This document shows positions 26,298 to 35,248 of a stretch of DNA of 36,604 bases, piece after piece. The notes below the pieces were generated by a model. That model was not told the DNA's origin, made no database searches, and saw nothing but the letters and a program-made list of their open reading frames with translations. Location of the stretch: the NCBI GenBank assembly GCA_030452985.1, contig JAKDLG010000031.1, positions 1 to 36,604 on the forward strand. The letters are read 5' to 3'. The translations under genes were made by a program, and so were the position numbers. Origin of the DNA: Humibacillus sp. Its GTDB lineage: Bacteria; Actinomycetota; Actinomycetes; Actinomycetales; Dermatophilaceae. How positions within the stretch are numbered: position 1 is the stretch's first letter; each line of letters starts with the position of its first letter.

Positions 26298-26333
26298 TAC
26301 CTTATGAGTCTGAGTGAAGGGAACCGGACACCC

Positions 26334-28040
26334 CTACAGCAGGGTCGTGAGCTCGCTTCTCGCGGCGTCGCGCACAGCGGTCAGGGCGTCGCCTGCCGTT
26401 CGAGCCGCACGCGCTGCCGCCGCGAGCGTCTGACACTCGGCGACCGAGTGCAGCGAGAGGGCCAGCCGAACGACCGGCACCTTGCTGGGGGCCATCGACA
26501 GCGACGAGACGCCGAGCCCGACCAGCACCAGGGCGAGCAACGGGTCGCCTGCCGACTCCCCGCACACGCCGATCGGCCGGTCGACCGCCGCCGCTCCCTC
26601 GCACGCCGCTGCGACCACGTCGAGCACGGCCGGCTGCCACGGGTCGAGCAGGTCAGACAGCGCGCCCTGCATGCGGTCGGCCGCCATGGTGTACTGCGCC
26701 AGGTCGTTCGTACCGAGCGAGCCGAAGTCGACCTCCTCGAGCACGTGCCGGGACCGTAGGGCAGCACCGGGCACCTCGATCATGACGCCGGCCTTGGGCA
26801 GACCGTTGTCGCGCACGCGTCGGGCGAACCACGCCGCCTCCTCGGCCGTGGCGACCATCGGCGCCATGACGCGAACATCGGCGCCGGTCTCACGGGCAGC
26901 GATGCCGAGCGCTTCGAGCTGCGCGTCGAGCAGGTCGGGTTGCTCTGCCGAGAGCCGCAAGCCGCGACGCCCCAGAGCCGGGTTCTCCTCCGGCCCGAGA
27001 TCGGCGAACTTCAGCGGCTTGTCGGCTCCCGCGTCGAGGGTGCGCACGACGACACGTCGGCCTCCGAACGGCGCGAAGACGCCGCGGTAGATCTCTGTCT
27101 GCTCCTGCACCGTCGGGGCCGTGGTGGCCGAGAGGAAGACGAACTCGGTGCGGAACAGGCCGACGCCCTCAAGGTCGAGCGCCCCGGCGGAGACGGCATC
27201 CTCGACGCCGCCAATGTTGGCGAGCAGCGCTACCGCGTGCCCGTCCGAGGTCGCTCCCGCGCCAGAGAGATGCGAGAGCGCCTCTGATCGCCGGGCCGCG
27301 CGCTCACGCTGCTGCGAGACGAGCTCCATGTCGGGCGCAATGGTGACCTCGCCCGAGTCGCCGTCGAGCGCCACCGCCGTGCCGACCGGAATCGACGTGG
27401 CCCCTACGAGCTGTACCACCGCCGGGATGCCCATCTGGGCCGCCAGGATCGCGGTGTGGCTCGTGCGACCCCCGGCCTCGGTGATGATGCCGATGACGCG
27501 CGACCGGTCGAGCGTCGCCGTCTCGGCTGGCGCCAAGTCTTCGGCCACGATGACGCTGGGCTCGGTGAAGGCAGGCACTCCTGGCGCCGGAACACCGAGC
27601 ACCGCTGCCACCGCACGCGATCCGACATCACGCAGGTCGGCGACCCGCTCGGCGAAGTAGCCGCCGAGCGCATCGAACTTGGCCGCGAACGTCTCGATGG
27701 CGAGGTCGATGGAGGTCGCCCGCCCGTGCCCGGCGGCCAGCTCCTTCGCCGAAGCCTTGACCAGACCCTTGTCGCGCGCCATCAGCGCTGTCGCCTTGAG
27801 GATCTGCTGGGCGGTGTCGTCGACGAGGGTCGCTCGCTGCTCGAGCGAGACCGCGACCGCCTCGAACGCGGCCCGGATGTCGCTGAGGGCGGCATCCTGA
27901 TCGTCGACGGCCGGCTCGTTACGCGGTGGACGTACCGGCGGCGACACCTGCACCACCGGCCCGTAGGCCGTACCGGGGCTGACCCCGATTCCTTGCCGGG
28001 TCTCGGGTGGGGCCACGGTCTGGGTCTCGCTAGATGACAT
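26334..28040 (-). CDS. ptsI: PTS enzyme I (PEP-protein phosphotransferase)
   Basis: A 568-residue enzyme I that takes phosphate from phosphoenolpyruvate on a His and hands it to HPr. Visible are GGRTSHTAILA with the phosphorylated His near 195, the PEP-binding region LFRTEFVFL, ADLGPEENPALGRRGLRLS, MIEVPGAAL, GTNDLAQYTMAADR, and the catalytic Cys near 493 in GVCGESAGDP. Length and motifs are complete. It is the last gene of the operon, 5 nt after ptsH, and is expressed with the fructose genes. Confidence 0.96.
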   Translation of the reverse strand: MSSSETQTVAPPETRQGIGVSPGTAYGPVVQVSPPVRPPRNEPAVDDQDAALSDIRAAFEAVAVSLEQRATLVDDTAQQILKATALMARDKGLVKASAKELAAGHGRATSIDLAIETFAAKFDALGGYFAERVADLRDVGSRAVAAVLGVPAPGVPAFTEPSVIVAEDLAPAETATLDRSRVIGIITEAGGRTSHTAILAAQMGIPAVVQLVGATSIPVGTAVALDGDSGEVTIAPDMELVSQQRERAARRSEALSHLSGAGATSDGHAVALLANIGGVEDAVSAGALDLEGVGLFRTEFVFLSATTAPTVQEQTEIYRGVFAPFGGRRVVVRTLDAGADKPLKFADLGPEENPALGRRGLRLSAEQPDLLDAQLEALGIAARETGADVRVMAPMVATAEEAAWFARRVRDNGLPKAGVMIEVPGAALRSRHVLEEVDFGSLGTNDLAQYTMAADRMQGALSDLLDPWQPAVLDVVAAACEGAAAVDRPIGVCGESAGDPLLALVLVGLGVSSLSMAPSKVPVVRLALSLHSVAECQTLAAAARAARTAGDALTAVRDAARSELTTLL

Positions 28041-28045
28041 CGCGT

Positions 28046-28315
28046 TTACTCCGAGTCGAGGTCGCGGGACAGCAGCGCGACGAGCGAGTCGAGCGCCTCG
28101 TCGGCGCCGTCGCCGTCGGCCGTCAGGGTGACCTCCTCGCCGTGCTTGGCCCCGAGGGCCATGACGCCGAGGATGCTGGTCGCGTCGACGGGGTCGTCGC
28201 CATCCTTGGAGATCTCGACGTCGAGCCCGGTGTTCGTGGCGGCTTCGACGAACAGCGATGCGGGACGGGCGTGCAGGCCGACGGCTGAGGCAATGGTGAC
28301 GGTACGGGTTGCCAT
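28046..28315 (-). CDS. ptsH: PTS phosphocarrier HPr
   Basis: An 89-residue HPr with the phosphorylated H15 in GLHARPA and the regulatory-position S47 in ATSILGVMALGA. It carries phosphate from enzyme I to the EIIA domain of FruA. ATG 28315 follows GAAGGAG with about 10 nt spacing; the ATG at 28324 is too near it. It lies 85 nt below fruA and 5 nt above ptsI. Confidence 0.95.
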   Translation of the reverse strand: MATRTVTIASAVGLHARPASLFVEAATNTGLDVEISKDGDDPVDATSILGVMALGAKHGEEVTLTADGDGADEALDSLVALLSRDLDSE

Positions 28316-28400
28316 GATGAACATGCTCCTTCGTTGGATGCGGGGTGTGCGGGGTTGAGCGGATGCTACGGAGAGTGCCGCGATCAGACGGGTGACTCGA

Positions 28401-30560
28401 TCAGACGGTGGCGCTGGCGTCGATGGCTTCGAGGTTGCGTTCGCGCGACTTCAGAGCGATCACCATGGCCGCCGTGACGGCGACGCCGATGGCGAGGGCC
28501 AGCACGAACAGCATGAAGTTGCCGATGAGGGGCAGCACCCAGATGCCGCCGTGCGGCGCACGGAGGGTGGCACCGAACCACATGACCAGGCCGCCGGTGA
28601 CGGCCGAGCCGACGAGCGACGACGCGATGATGCGGAACGGGTCGGCGGCAGCGAACGGGATCGCGCCCTCGGAGATGAACGAGGCACCGAGCAGCCAGGC
28701 GGCCTTGCCGTTCTCGCGTTCGGGCTCGGAGAACAGGTGCGGGCGAATCGTGGTGGCGAGGGCCATCGCGAGTGGGGCGACCATGCCGGCGGCCATGACC
28801 GCGGCCATGATCTTCAGCTGTGGGGCGTCGGTCACGGCGCCGGCGGCAGCCAGACCCGTGGTGGCGAACGTGTAGGCCGTCTTGTTGACCGGGCCGCCGA
28901 GGTCGAAGCCCATCATGGCGCCGAGAATGACGCCGAGGATGATGGCGCTCGATCCGTTCATCCCGTTGAGCGCACTGGTCAGGCCGTCGCTGAGGGCCTT
29001 GATCGGCCGACCCAGCACGGTGATGAAGATGCCGGCTGTGAGCAGGGTCGAGACGAGCGGGATGACGACGACCGGCATCACGCCGCGAACCCCCTTGGCC
29101 ACCTTCCACCGCGAGACCCACAGCGCGAGAAAGCCGCCGAGGAAGCCGGTGGCCAGGCCGCCGATGAAGCCGGCGCCCATGGTCACGGCGATCGAGCCAC
29201 CGACGATGCCGGGCACGAGGCCGGGGCGGTCGGCGATCGCGAAGGCGATGAACCCAGAGAGGATCGGCACGAGGAAGCCGAACGACGCACCACCGATGAC
29301 GAAGAACAGGGCAGCCCACGAGGTGAGACTGACCGGGTTGAACGTCTGGGCGACGTTGAGGGGGTCACCCGGAATCAGGTTGTACTTGACGATCTCGATG
29401 GCGCCTTGCTCACCCATCGCGATCTGAGCGAGCATGAACGACAGGGCAATCATGATGCCGCCCGCCGCGACGAACGGGATCATGTACGACACACCCGTCA
29501 TCAGCCACTGGCGAATCTTCGTGCCGGTGCTCGCGCCGCCCTCGACCTTCGAGGTCAAGCCGCCGGATGCCGCTGGGCCAGCAGCCGTTGCGGCCGCGGC
29601 CTTGCTGGGGTCGGCTCGCCATTCGGCGGCGAGGTCGCTCGCCCGCTGGATGAGGGCGGGACCGTCGGAGATGCCCTTCTTCACGCCGACGTCGATCGTC
29701 GGCTTGCCGGCGAAGCGACCGGCATCCTTGACCGGCAGGTCATGGGCGAAGATCACGGCGTCGGCCGCGGCGATCTCGGCGGGGTCGAGCGGCGTCGTTC
29801 CGGCCGAGCCCTGGGTCTCGACCGTCATGACGTGGCCGGCCGCCTTGGCGGCGTTCTCGAGCCCTTCGGCGGCCATGTAGGTGTGGGCGATACCGGTCGG
29901 GCACGAGGTGACGCCGACGAAGTGCAGCACGCGCGGGGCTTCCGGCTCGGCCACGGCGGTCGTGACGCCACCGCCGGATGCCGCTGTGCTGGAGGCAGTT
30001 CCGTTTGCGGCCGACGCGGCGACGACCGACGCACCCGTGGTGTCTGACGTCGGGTCCGATACGGCCTCCGGGCGGGCGGCAGCCGGAGCAGCCGCTGCGG
30101 TTGCTTTCGGCGGGTCGAGCTCGACCTGCGCGCTGACGATGCCCACGACCTCGGCCTCGCTGGTCGCTGCGGTCAGGGCAGCCTTGAAGTCCTTCTTCAT
30201 GAGGGCCCGGGCGAGCTTGGGCAGCATCTGCATGTGCGCGTCGCCGCCGCCCTCGGGTGCCGCGATGAGGAAGATCAGCTTGGCGGGGCCGTCCTTGGCG
30301 CCCCAGTCGATACCGTCGGTCGAGCGGCCGAACACCAGGGAGGGCTCGGTGATCGCGGCGCTGCGGGCGTGCGGGATGCCGATGCCGCCGGGCAGACCGG
30401 TCGCCATGGTCTCCTCGCGCTTGCGCACGTCGTCGATGAACTGGTCGAGGTCGGTGCAACGGCCGGAGGCGACGAGGCGCTCGCCGAGCGTCCTGGTGGC
30501 CGCGTGGCGGTCGGCACCGGTGAGGTCGAGAACGACCTGCTCTTCGGTGATGAGGGACAT
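28401..30560 (-). CDS. fruA: Fructose PTS permease, EIIABC fusion
   Basis: A 719-residue PTS permease for fructose, in order EIIA-EIIB-EIIC. The EIIA active His is H64 (GIGIPHARS), the EIIB cysteine is C220 (GVTSCPTGIAHTYMAAEG), and the EIIC part from about 340 has the many membrane segments, including WLMTGVSYMIPFVAAGGIMIAL. It brings in fructose as fructose-1-phosphate. An Ala/Thr-rich linker (about 155-205) joins EIIA and EIIB. ATG 30560 is preceded by GGAAAGGAAG 4-5 nt upstream. It follows fruK by 19 nt. Confidence 0.95.
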   Translation of the reverse strand: MSLITEEQVVLDLTGADRHAATRTLGERLVASGRCTDLDQFIDDVRKREETMATGLPGGIGIPHARSAAITEPSLVFGRSTDGIDWGAKDGPAKLIFLIAAPEGGGDAHMQMLPKLARALMKKDFKAALTAATSEAEVVGIVSAQVELDPPKATAAAAPAAARPEAVSDPTSDTTGASVVAASAANGTASSTAASGGGVTTAVAEPEAPRVLHFVGVTSCPTGIAHTYMAAEGLENAAKAAGHVMTVETQGSAGTTPLDPAEIAAADAVIFAHDLPVKDAGRFAGKPTIDVGVKKGISDGPALIQRASDLAAEWRADPSKAAAATAAGPAASGGLTSKVEGGASTGTKIRQWLMTGVSYMIPFVAAGGIMIALSFMLAQIAMGEQGAIEIVKYNLIPGDPLNVAQTFNPVSLTSWAALFFVIGGASFGFLVPILSGFIAFAIADRPGLVPGIVGGSIAVTMGAGFIGGLATGFLGGFLALWVSRWKVAKGVRGVMPVVVIPLVSTLLTAGIFITVLGRPIKALSDGLTSALNGMNGSSAIILGVILGAMMGFDLGGPVNKTAYTFATTGLAAAGAVTDAPQLKIMAAVMAAGMVAPLAMALATTIRPHLFSEPERENGKAAWLLGASFISEGAIPFAAADPFRIIASSLVGSAVTGGLVMWFGATLRAPHGGIWVLPLIGNFMLFVLALAIGVAVTAAMVIALKSRERNLEAIDASATV

Positions 30561-30579
30561 GTTCTTCCTTTCCAGGGGT

Positions 30580-31527
30580 TCAGCTGGCGATGGTGCGGAT
30601 GAGGTCAGGCGTGCGGGTCAGTTCGGCCCGGATGCCGTCGAGGTCGGTGGGGGTGGGGACCCGGCTGCCCGGGAGGGTCACGGCCGCAGCGCCCCAGGTG
30701 ACGCCCATGACGAGGGCGTCGGCCGGGTCGAGACCGAGTGAGAGCCCGTGCAGCAGACCGGCGAGCATGCAGTCGCCGGCGCCGACCGTCGACAGGGGCG
30801 CCGAGATCGGGGCGATCGCGTGGGCGAACTCGGCGGCAGTGACGAGCAGGGCTCCGTCGCCCCCGAGGCTCACCGCCACAATCTCGATGCCGTCGGTGAC
30901 GAGGTCTCGGGCGGCGTCACGCACGTCGCGCAAGGTCGGCAGCGCGTGTCCGACCAGCTCGGCGAGCTCGTCGTGGTTGGGCTTGATGAGGTTCGGCCGG
31001 GCCGCGACGGCCGCCGCCATCGCCTCACCGGAGGAGTCGATGGCCACTCGACCACCGCGGGCTCGTACGTCGGTGACGACAGCGGCATACAGGTCGGTGG
31101 GGGCACCGGGCGGGAGGCTGCCGCAGCCGACGACCCAGTCGGCCTTGGCCCCACGCTCCAGCGTGGTCGACAGCAGCGCTGCTGTTTCGTCGTGCGAGAG
31201 GTCGGGGCCGGGCTCGTTGAGCTTGGTCGTCGTGCCGTCGGGCTCGAGCACACTGATGTTCATCCGCACGCTCCCGGCCACCGGCACGCCGACGTGGGGC
31301 ACACCGGCATCCGTGAGCAGCTCTCGCAGAAGGTGACCTTCGGGGCCTCCACTCGGCAGCACCGCGACGGTCTCCCCGCCTTGGGCCGCGACGGCGCGAG
31401 AGACGTTGACCCCCTTGCCGCCCGGGTCGATGCGGCTGCCTGTGCAGCGGTGCACCTCCCCTCGGTGCAGCGCGTCGATGAACACTGCTCGGTCGATGCT
31501 CGGGTTGGGCGTGAGTGTGACGATCAC
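30580..31527 (-). CDS. fruK: 1-phosphofructokinase
   Basis: A 315-residue PfkB-family sugar kinase. It phosphorylates fructose-1-phosphate to fructose-1,6-bisphosphate. N-terminal GGKGVNVSRA (37-46), and the GAGDCMLAG catalytic motif with D252 are visible. GTG 31527 overlaps the regulator stop (GTGA, 4 nt). Context with FruA makes the 1-phosphofructokinase call strong over other PfkB kinases. Confidence 0.93.
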   Translation of the reverse strand: MIVTLTPNPSIDRAVFIDALHRGEVHRCTGSRIDPGGKGVNVSRAVAAQGGETVAVLPSGGPEGHLLRELLTDAGVPHVGVPVAGSVRMNISVLEPDGTTTKLNEPGPDLSHDETAALLSTTLERGAKADWVVGCGSLPPGAPTDLYAAVVTDVRARGGRVAIDSSGEAMAAAVAARPNLIKPNHDELAELVGHALPTLRDVRDAARDLVTDGIEIVAVSLGGDGALLVTAAEFAHAIAPISAPLSTVGAGDCMLAGLLHGLSLGLDPADALVMGVTWGAAAVTLPGSRVPTPTDLDGIRAELTRTPDLIRTIAS

Positions 31528-32285
31528 GCGGTCACCACCTCTGGTCCGGCCGCACGAAGCTCGGCGGCGACGTCGTCGTCGAGATCGGTGTCGGTGATGA
31601 CGACGTCGATCTCGGCGACCTGGGCAAATCGGTGCAGGTGGTCATCGCCCGCCTTGCTCGAGTCGGTGAGCAGCACGCACTTGCGCGCCGCCGTGACCAT
31701 GGCGCGCTTGACGAGCGACTCCGACTGGTCGGGAGTGGTCAGGCCACGAGTCACAGAGAAGCCGTTCGTGCCGAGCAGGGCGACGTCGACCGTGACGCCG
31801 GCCAGGGGCCCGGTGGCCCATTCGCCGACCGCGGCGCCGGTCGTGCCGCGCACCCGGCCACCGAGGAGGTAGAGGTTGATGCCGGGGTGCGTCGCGAGCA
31901 GCGTCGCGGCCGCGAGGCTGTTGGTCAGCACGGTGAGGTCAAGATCGGGTGGCAGCAGCTCGGCGACGGCCAGGGCGGTCGAACCCGAGTCAAGGATGAT
32001 GCTGCCGCCGGTCGGCAGCTCGTCCAGAGCTCGGGCCGCGATGCGCCGCTTCACCTCTGAGAGCCGGCCCGTGCGGGCGGCCAGGGTCGGCTCGACCTCG
32101 AGGCGCTCGACCGGGATCGCGCCGCCATGAACCCGGCGCAACGACCCGCGCCGCTCGAGGGCGGTCAGGTCGCGGCGCACGGTCTCGGTGGCCACGCCGA
32201 GCGAGTCGGCCAGGGCGTTGACCTCGACGCGGCCGGCCCGGCGCGCTTCGGTGATGATCCGCTGCTGTCGCTCTGCTGCGTACAC
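31524..32285 (-). CDS. fruR: DeoR-type regulator of the fructose operon
   Basis: A 253-residue DeoR/GlpR regulator. Residues 1-57 have the DNA-binding winged helix (RQQRIITEARRAGRVEVNALADSLGVATETVRRDLTALERRG), then the LRRVHGGA hallmark and a C-terminal sugar-phosphate-binding DeoRC domain (IILDSGSTALAVAELL). GTG 32285 follows GAGGAGG. By position it probably represses this operon, with fructose-1-phosphate or fructose-1,6-bisphosphate as effector (inference). It diverges from the dienelactone hydrolase gene. Confidence 0.9.
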   Translation of the reverse strand: MYAAERQQRIITEARRAGRVEVNALADSLGVATETVRRDLTALERRGSLRRVHGGAIPVERLEVEPTLAARTGRLSEVKRRIAARALDELPTGGSIILDSGSTALAVAELLPPDLDLTVLTNSLAAATLLATHPGINLYLLGGRVRGTTGAAVGEWATGPLAGVTVDVALLGTNGFSVTRGLTTPDQSESLVKRAMVTAARKCVLLTDSSKAGDDHLHRFAQVAEIDVVITDTDLDDDVAAELRAAGPEVVTA

Positions 32286-32340
32286 CTTGACCTCCTCGTC
32301 GTCGAGCTGCCGTCGTGGCGGGCGGGCTGGCCCGTTCGAC

Positions 32341-32407
32341 GATCAAACCACTTCTTCGGGCCGATGTAAAGAGATGCGGGCACCCGTTTTTGTGGTTTCT
32401 CCTTTAC
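32341..32407. promoter_or_regulatory. Nested inverted repeats between divergent genes
   Basis: In the 177-bp region between fruR and the dienelactone hydrolase, AAACCAC (32345-32351) pairs with GTGGTTT (32392-32398), and GTAAAG (32366-32371) pairs with CTTTAC (32402-32407). The sites are candidate operators for FruR and for divergent control. The plus-strand gene has TAGAGT (32451-32456) 6 nt before its ATG. No clear fruR -10 was found. Confidence 0.45.
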
Positions 32408-32462
32408 GGCTGTGGCGTTCGCCAGGCGAGTGCGGGCCAGCATGGGCATCTAGAGTGTCGTC

Positions 32463-33176
32463 ATGGCGCAGACCGCGAGCGTGACGATGGATACCGGCGA
32501 CATGCCGGTCCACCTGTGGCTTCCCCCCAGCGGCTCCGGCCCTGGGATCGTGCTGCTGCAGGAGATCTTCGGCGTCAGCACCTACGTCCAACGGCGGGGC
32601 GCCCAGCTGGCCGACCTGGGCTATGTCGTGATTGCCCCTGAGATCTTCTGGCGGCTGGGCGTCACCGAGCCGGTCGAGGGAGACCAGGCGCTCGAGCGCG
32701 GGATGGGGCTCGTTGAGCGGCTCGACTGGGATGCCGCTGTCGCCGACGCCGTCGCCTCCGTCGACTGGCTCCGCAGCCGGAACGAGGTGACGGGCGGCGT
32801 GGGAGTGCTCGGGTTCTGCTTCGGCGGAGGTCTGGGGTTCATGACCGCTGCCGCCCTCGAGAGCCGTGACCCCGCGGCACCCGTTGCGGCCCTGGTCAGC
32901 TACTACGGGTCGGCCTTGCCCGGGGTGCACGAGTCACTGAGCGTGGCGGCACCGAGCCTGCACCACTTCGGGCTCGCCGACTCCTTCATCGACACCGAGA
33001 CCGTTCGCGCGATCGAAGCGTCGCTGACCAAGCAGGGCGCCACGACGTTCCACACCTACGAGGGCGCCGACCACGCGTTCGACAACCCCGACATGCCGTG
33101 GCACCACCCGGCCGCGAGCGCGACAGCCTGGCAGCGCACCACGGACTTCCTCGCGAAACGCCTGCCCACGGGCTGA
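32463..33176 (+). CDS. Dienelactone hydrolase family protein
   Basis: A 237-residue alpha/beta hydrolase of the dienelactone hydrolase family. The catalytic triad is C119 (LGFCFGGG), D173 (GLADSFI) and H204 (GADHAF). EIFGVSTYVQ near residue 40 is the typical oxyanion loop. Substrate unknown; many members act on ester or lactone compounds. ATG 32463 has TAGAGT exactly 6 nt upstream, a leaderless start. It shares the divergent promoter region with fruR. Confidence 0.93.
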   Translation: MAQTASVTMDTGDMPVHLWLPPSGSGPGIVLLQEIFGVSTYVQRRGAQLADLGYVVIAPEIFWRLGVTEPVEGDQALERGMGLVERLDWDAAVADAVASVDWLRSRNEVTGGVGVLGFCFGGGLGFMTAAALESRDPAAPVAALVSYYGSALPGVHESLSVAAPSLHHFGLADSFIDTETVRAIEASLTKQGATTFHTYEGADHAFDNPDMPWHHPAASATAWQRTTDFLAKRLPTG

Positions 33177-33256
33177 CGCAACGGCGCCCGGCTGCTGGGA
33201 GCTCACCCCTGCGGCATCCTTGGTCGACGAGCACCACGCATTCGAGGGAGATCGAC

Positions 33257-33646
33257 ATGACCCAACCACCCGCCCCGCGCGAGATCCCCGCCGGCTGGTA
33301 CCCCGACCCGGGGGGCAAGCCCGCCACGCGCTACTGGGACGGCGACTCGTGGACCGACCAGATCGGCCCGATGCTGACCGCCCCCACCGTGCCGTATCCC
33401 TTCGCGCCGGTGATGGTCGACCTGATGGGGATGCCGGTCAGCACGAGTTCACGCCTCGTGGCGGCCTTGCTGTGCTTCTTCGTCGGGGTGTTCGGCATCC
33501 ACCGGTTCTACGTGGGGAAGGTCGGCACCGGGGTGCTGCAGTTGCTGACGTTCGGAGGCATCGGCATCTGGGCCCTGGTCGACTTCATCGTCATCCTCGT
33601 CGGCACGTTCCGCGACAAGCAGGGCCGCCAGCTCATCAACTGGTAG
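33257..33646 (+). CDS. TM2-domain membrane protein with DUF2510
   Basis: A 129-residue protein. Residues about 12-36 are a DUF2510 motif (AGWYPDPGG...RYWDGDSWTDQI); residues about 66-125 are a TM2 domain of two membrane segments (RLVAALLCFFVGVFGIHRFYVGKVGTGVLQLLTFGGIGIWALVDFIVILVG). DUF2510 is common in actinobacterial membrane proteins. ATG 33257 is preceded by GGAG 6-7 nt upstream. The function is unknown. Confidence 0.9.
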   Translation: MTQPPAPREIPAGWYPDPGGKPATRYWDGDSWTDQIGPMLTAPTVPYPFAPVMVDLMGMPVSTSSRLVAALLCFFVGVFGIHRFYVGKVGTGVLQLLTFGGIGIWALVDFIVILVGTFRDKQGRQLINW

Positions 33647-33651
33647 CGGCA

Positions 33652-33691
33652 GCCGACGGTCGGCGGATGCTGCTGCGGCGGCCAACGCCGC
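33652..33691. terminator. Paired hairpins between convergent genes
   Basis: GCCGA (33652-33656) pairs with TCGGC (33660-33664), and GCGGCG (33675-33680) pairs with CGCCGC (33686-33691) around five bases. The second arm reaches the first base of the stop codon of the lipoprotein gene. The gap lies between the convergent TM2 and lipoprotein genes, so bidirectional termination is likely. Confidence 0.5.
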
Positions 33692-35157
33692 TACTTGGCG
33701 GGGTAGGCCCGCACGCCGTTCTCCAACGCCACGATCACCAGGTTCTTGGTCCGCGCTCCGACGGTGGCCGGGAACGGGAGCTCGACCCGCTCGGTCGGCT
33801 TGCCGCCCGCCACGGGCTGGTCAACGATGCCGTACCGTTTGGTCGAGGACTTTTCGCCCCACGGGTTGTCTGTCTTGATGTCGACCGGCTTGCTGCGCCA
33901 CCCCACGTCGGCCTTGGTGGCTACTCGCAGTGCACCGGTCACCGCATCAAGTCTCAATGATTTCCCGGGCACGGTCGCGATGACCGCTCTACTACCCGTC
34001 AGGTCCAGTGTGGGATTTTCGACCGACTTGTCTGACATGCGTCCGACCGGATGCCGCCACAGCGTCCGACCGGTCACTGGGTCAAGCCGGGCGATGTCGT
34101 AGGTCATCTTGGTCGGCGTCAAAGTCAAGTCTTTAACCCGCACTTCTCCGGCTGTCCAGATGCATGCCAGCCACGGATCGTCCGGCTTTCCGTTCACGTC
34201 TCGGTCGCAGAAACTGTCGGCCCCAGCCTGGCGCCAAACGACTTCACCCGATTTCTCCTTGACTGCAAAACTCACGGCAGAACGGCTCGCAGGGAACGCG
34301 TCCAGACTAATCACATCGGCTCCGACAGTGCCATAGAAGATGCCGCGCTTCTTGTCGTGCTCGAACTTCCAGCCGCCATTGGTTGAGTAGCCGTTGCCGA
34401 AGACTTCAGTCTCGCTACGGTCCCAGAGGCGCTTCTCGCCTACTTGGCGAGCTATGCGCAGGGTGCCATCTGCGGCCTGGTATCGCACGAGCCCGCCGGG
34501 CCCGATGGAACTACGGCCGGACGCAGCCGGGCCGGCCGTTGCCACCAAATCACGAGCGCCGGGTGCCAATCGGAGTGGGCGCCCGCCACCACCATCTTGG
34601 ACATCCAGGCAGATACCGGTGGCCTCCTCGCAGTCATTGGGGTAGGAAAGGAACACCCGCATTGAGCTTCGGGCAACTTCGCTCGATCCTCCGCGAGGGT
34701 CGATGACAACGAGACGTGCCGAGCTGGCGCCGTCTGAAGCTGGCGCCAGGTAGGCGACCTGGCCTGACTTCGCGACGTGAAATGACAAGGCGATTCCAGG
34801 CACGACTCCAGACGACGTCAAGGGTCGCTGCCACTTGACCGTGCCCGTCGTCGGATCAAGACCCACCAAGGTAGGCGTGGGGCCAACCTTCGTGACCAAC
34901 ACGGGAACTCCCGAGGCCATCTCCACCTGGGACATCGGCTTGACGTCGTCGTTCACCCAGACGGCCTTGATCGCCGCCGACGTGACCGACGGTGTGGCAG
35001 CCGGTGATTTTGACGGGGCGCCGGATGGCGCTGCTCCCGTTGAACTCCCAGCCGGGACGGTTGGGGCGCCAACAGATGAGCCCTCACCGGTGCACCCTGC
35101 CAACGCCACGAGCGCACCAACCCCGAGATACCCCAACATTCGACGTGTCGACCTCAT
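33691..35157 (-). CDS. PQQ-type beta-propeller lipoprotein
   Basis: A 488-residue lipoprotein. The signal MRSTRRMLGYLGVGALVALAGC ends in the lipobox LAGC with C22. A Pro/Ser/Ala-rich spacer follows. The rest has PQQ-like propeller repeats of the form (L/V)D..TG...W...(for example LVGLDPTTGTVKWQRPL, AVKEKSGEVVWRQAG, ARLDPVTGRTLWRHPVG). Such proteins sit on the outer face of the membrane; function unknown. ATG 35157 has AGGGA 5 nt upstream. It is 91 nt below the secreted PKD-like protein and may share its operon. Confidence 0.88.
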   Translation of the reverse strand: MRSTRRMLGYLGVGALVALAGCTGEGSSVGAPTVPAGSSTGAAPSGAPSKSPAATPSVTSAAIKAVWVNDDVKPMSQVEMASGVPVLVTKVGPTPTLVGLDPTTGTVKWQRPLTSSGVVPGIALSFHVAKSGQVAYLAPASDGASSARLVVIDPRGGSSEVARSSMRVFLSYPNDCEEATGICLDVQDGGGGRPLRLAPGARDLVATAGPAASGRSSIGPGGLVRYQAADGTLRIARQVGEKRLWDRSETEVFGNGYSTNGGWKFEHDKKRGIFYGTVGADVISLDAFPASRSAVSFAVKEKSGEVVWRQAGADSFCDRDVNGKPDDPWLACIWTAGEVRVKDLTLTPTKMTYDIARLDPVTGRTLWRHPVGRMSDKSVENPTLDLTGSRAVIATVPGKSLRLDAVTGALRVATKADVGWRSKPVDIKTDNPWGEKSSTKRYGIVDQPVAGGKPTERVELPFPATVGARTKNLVIVALENGVRAYPAK

Positions 35158-35248
35158 CGCGTTCCCTACCCCTGTCGGTTGTTGCGCTGCAATGTCAGTC
35201 TTCCGCTTTGAGCTCGACCGCTGTTCTCTCTATCCACAGGGCGAGCTA

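Noticed and set aside
28381..28408. Direct repeat CGATCAGACGG twice with 17-nt period at the fruA stop
   Set aside because: Short and only two copies; likely a local duplication without clear role.
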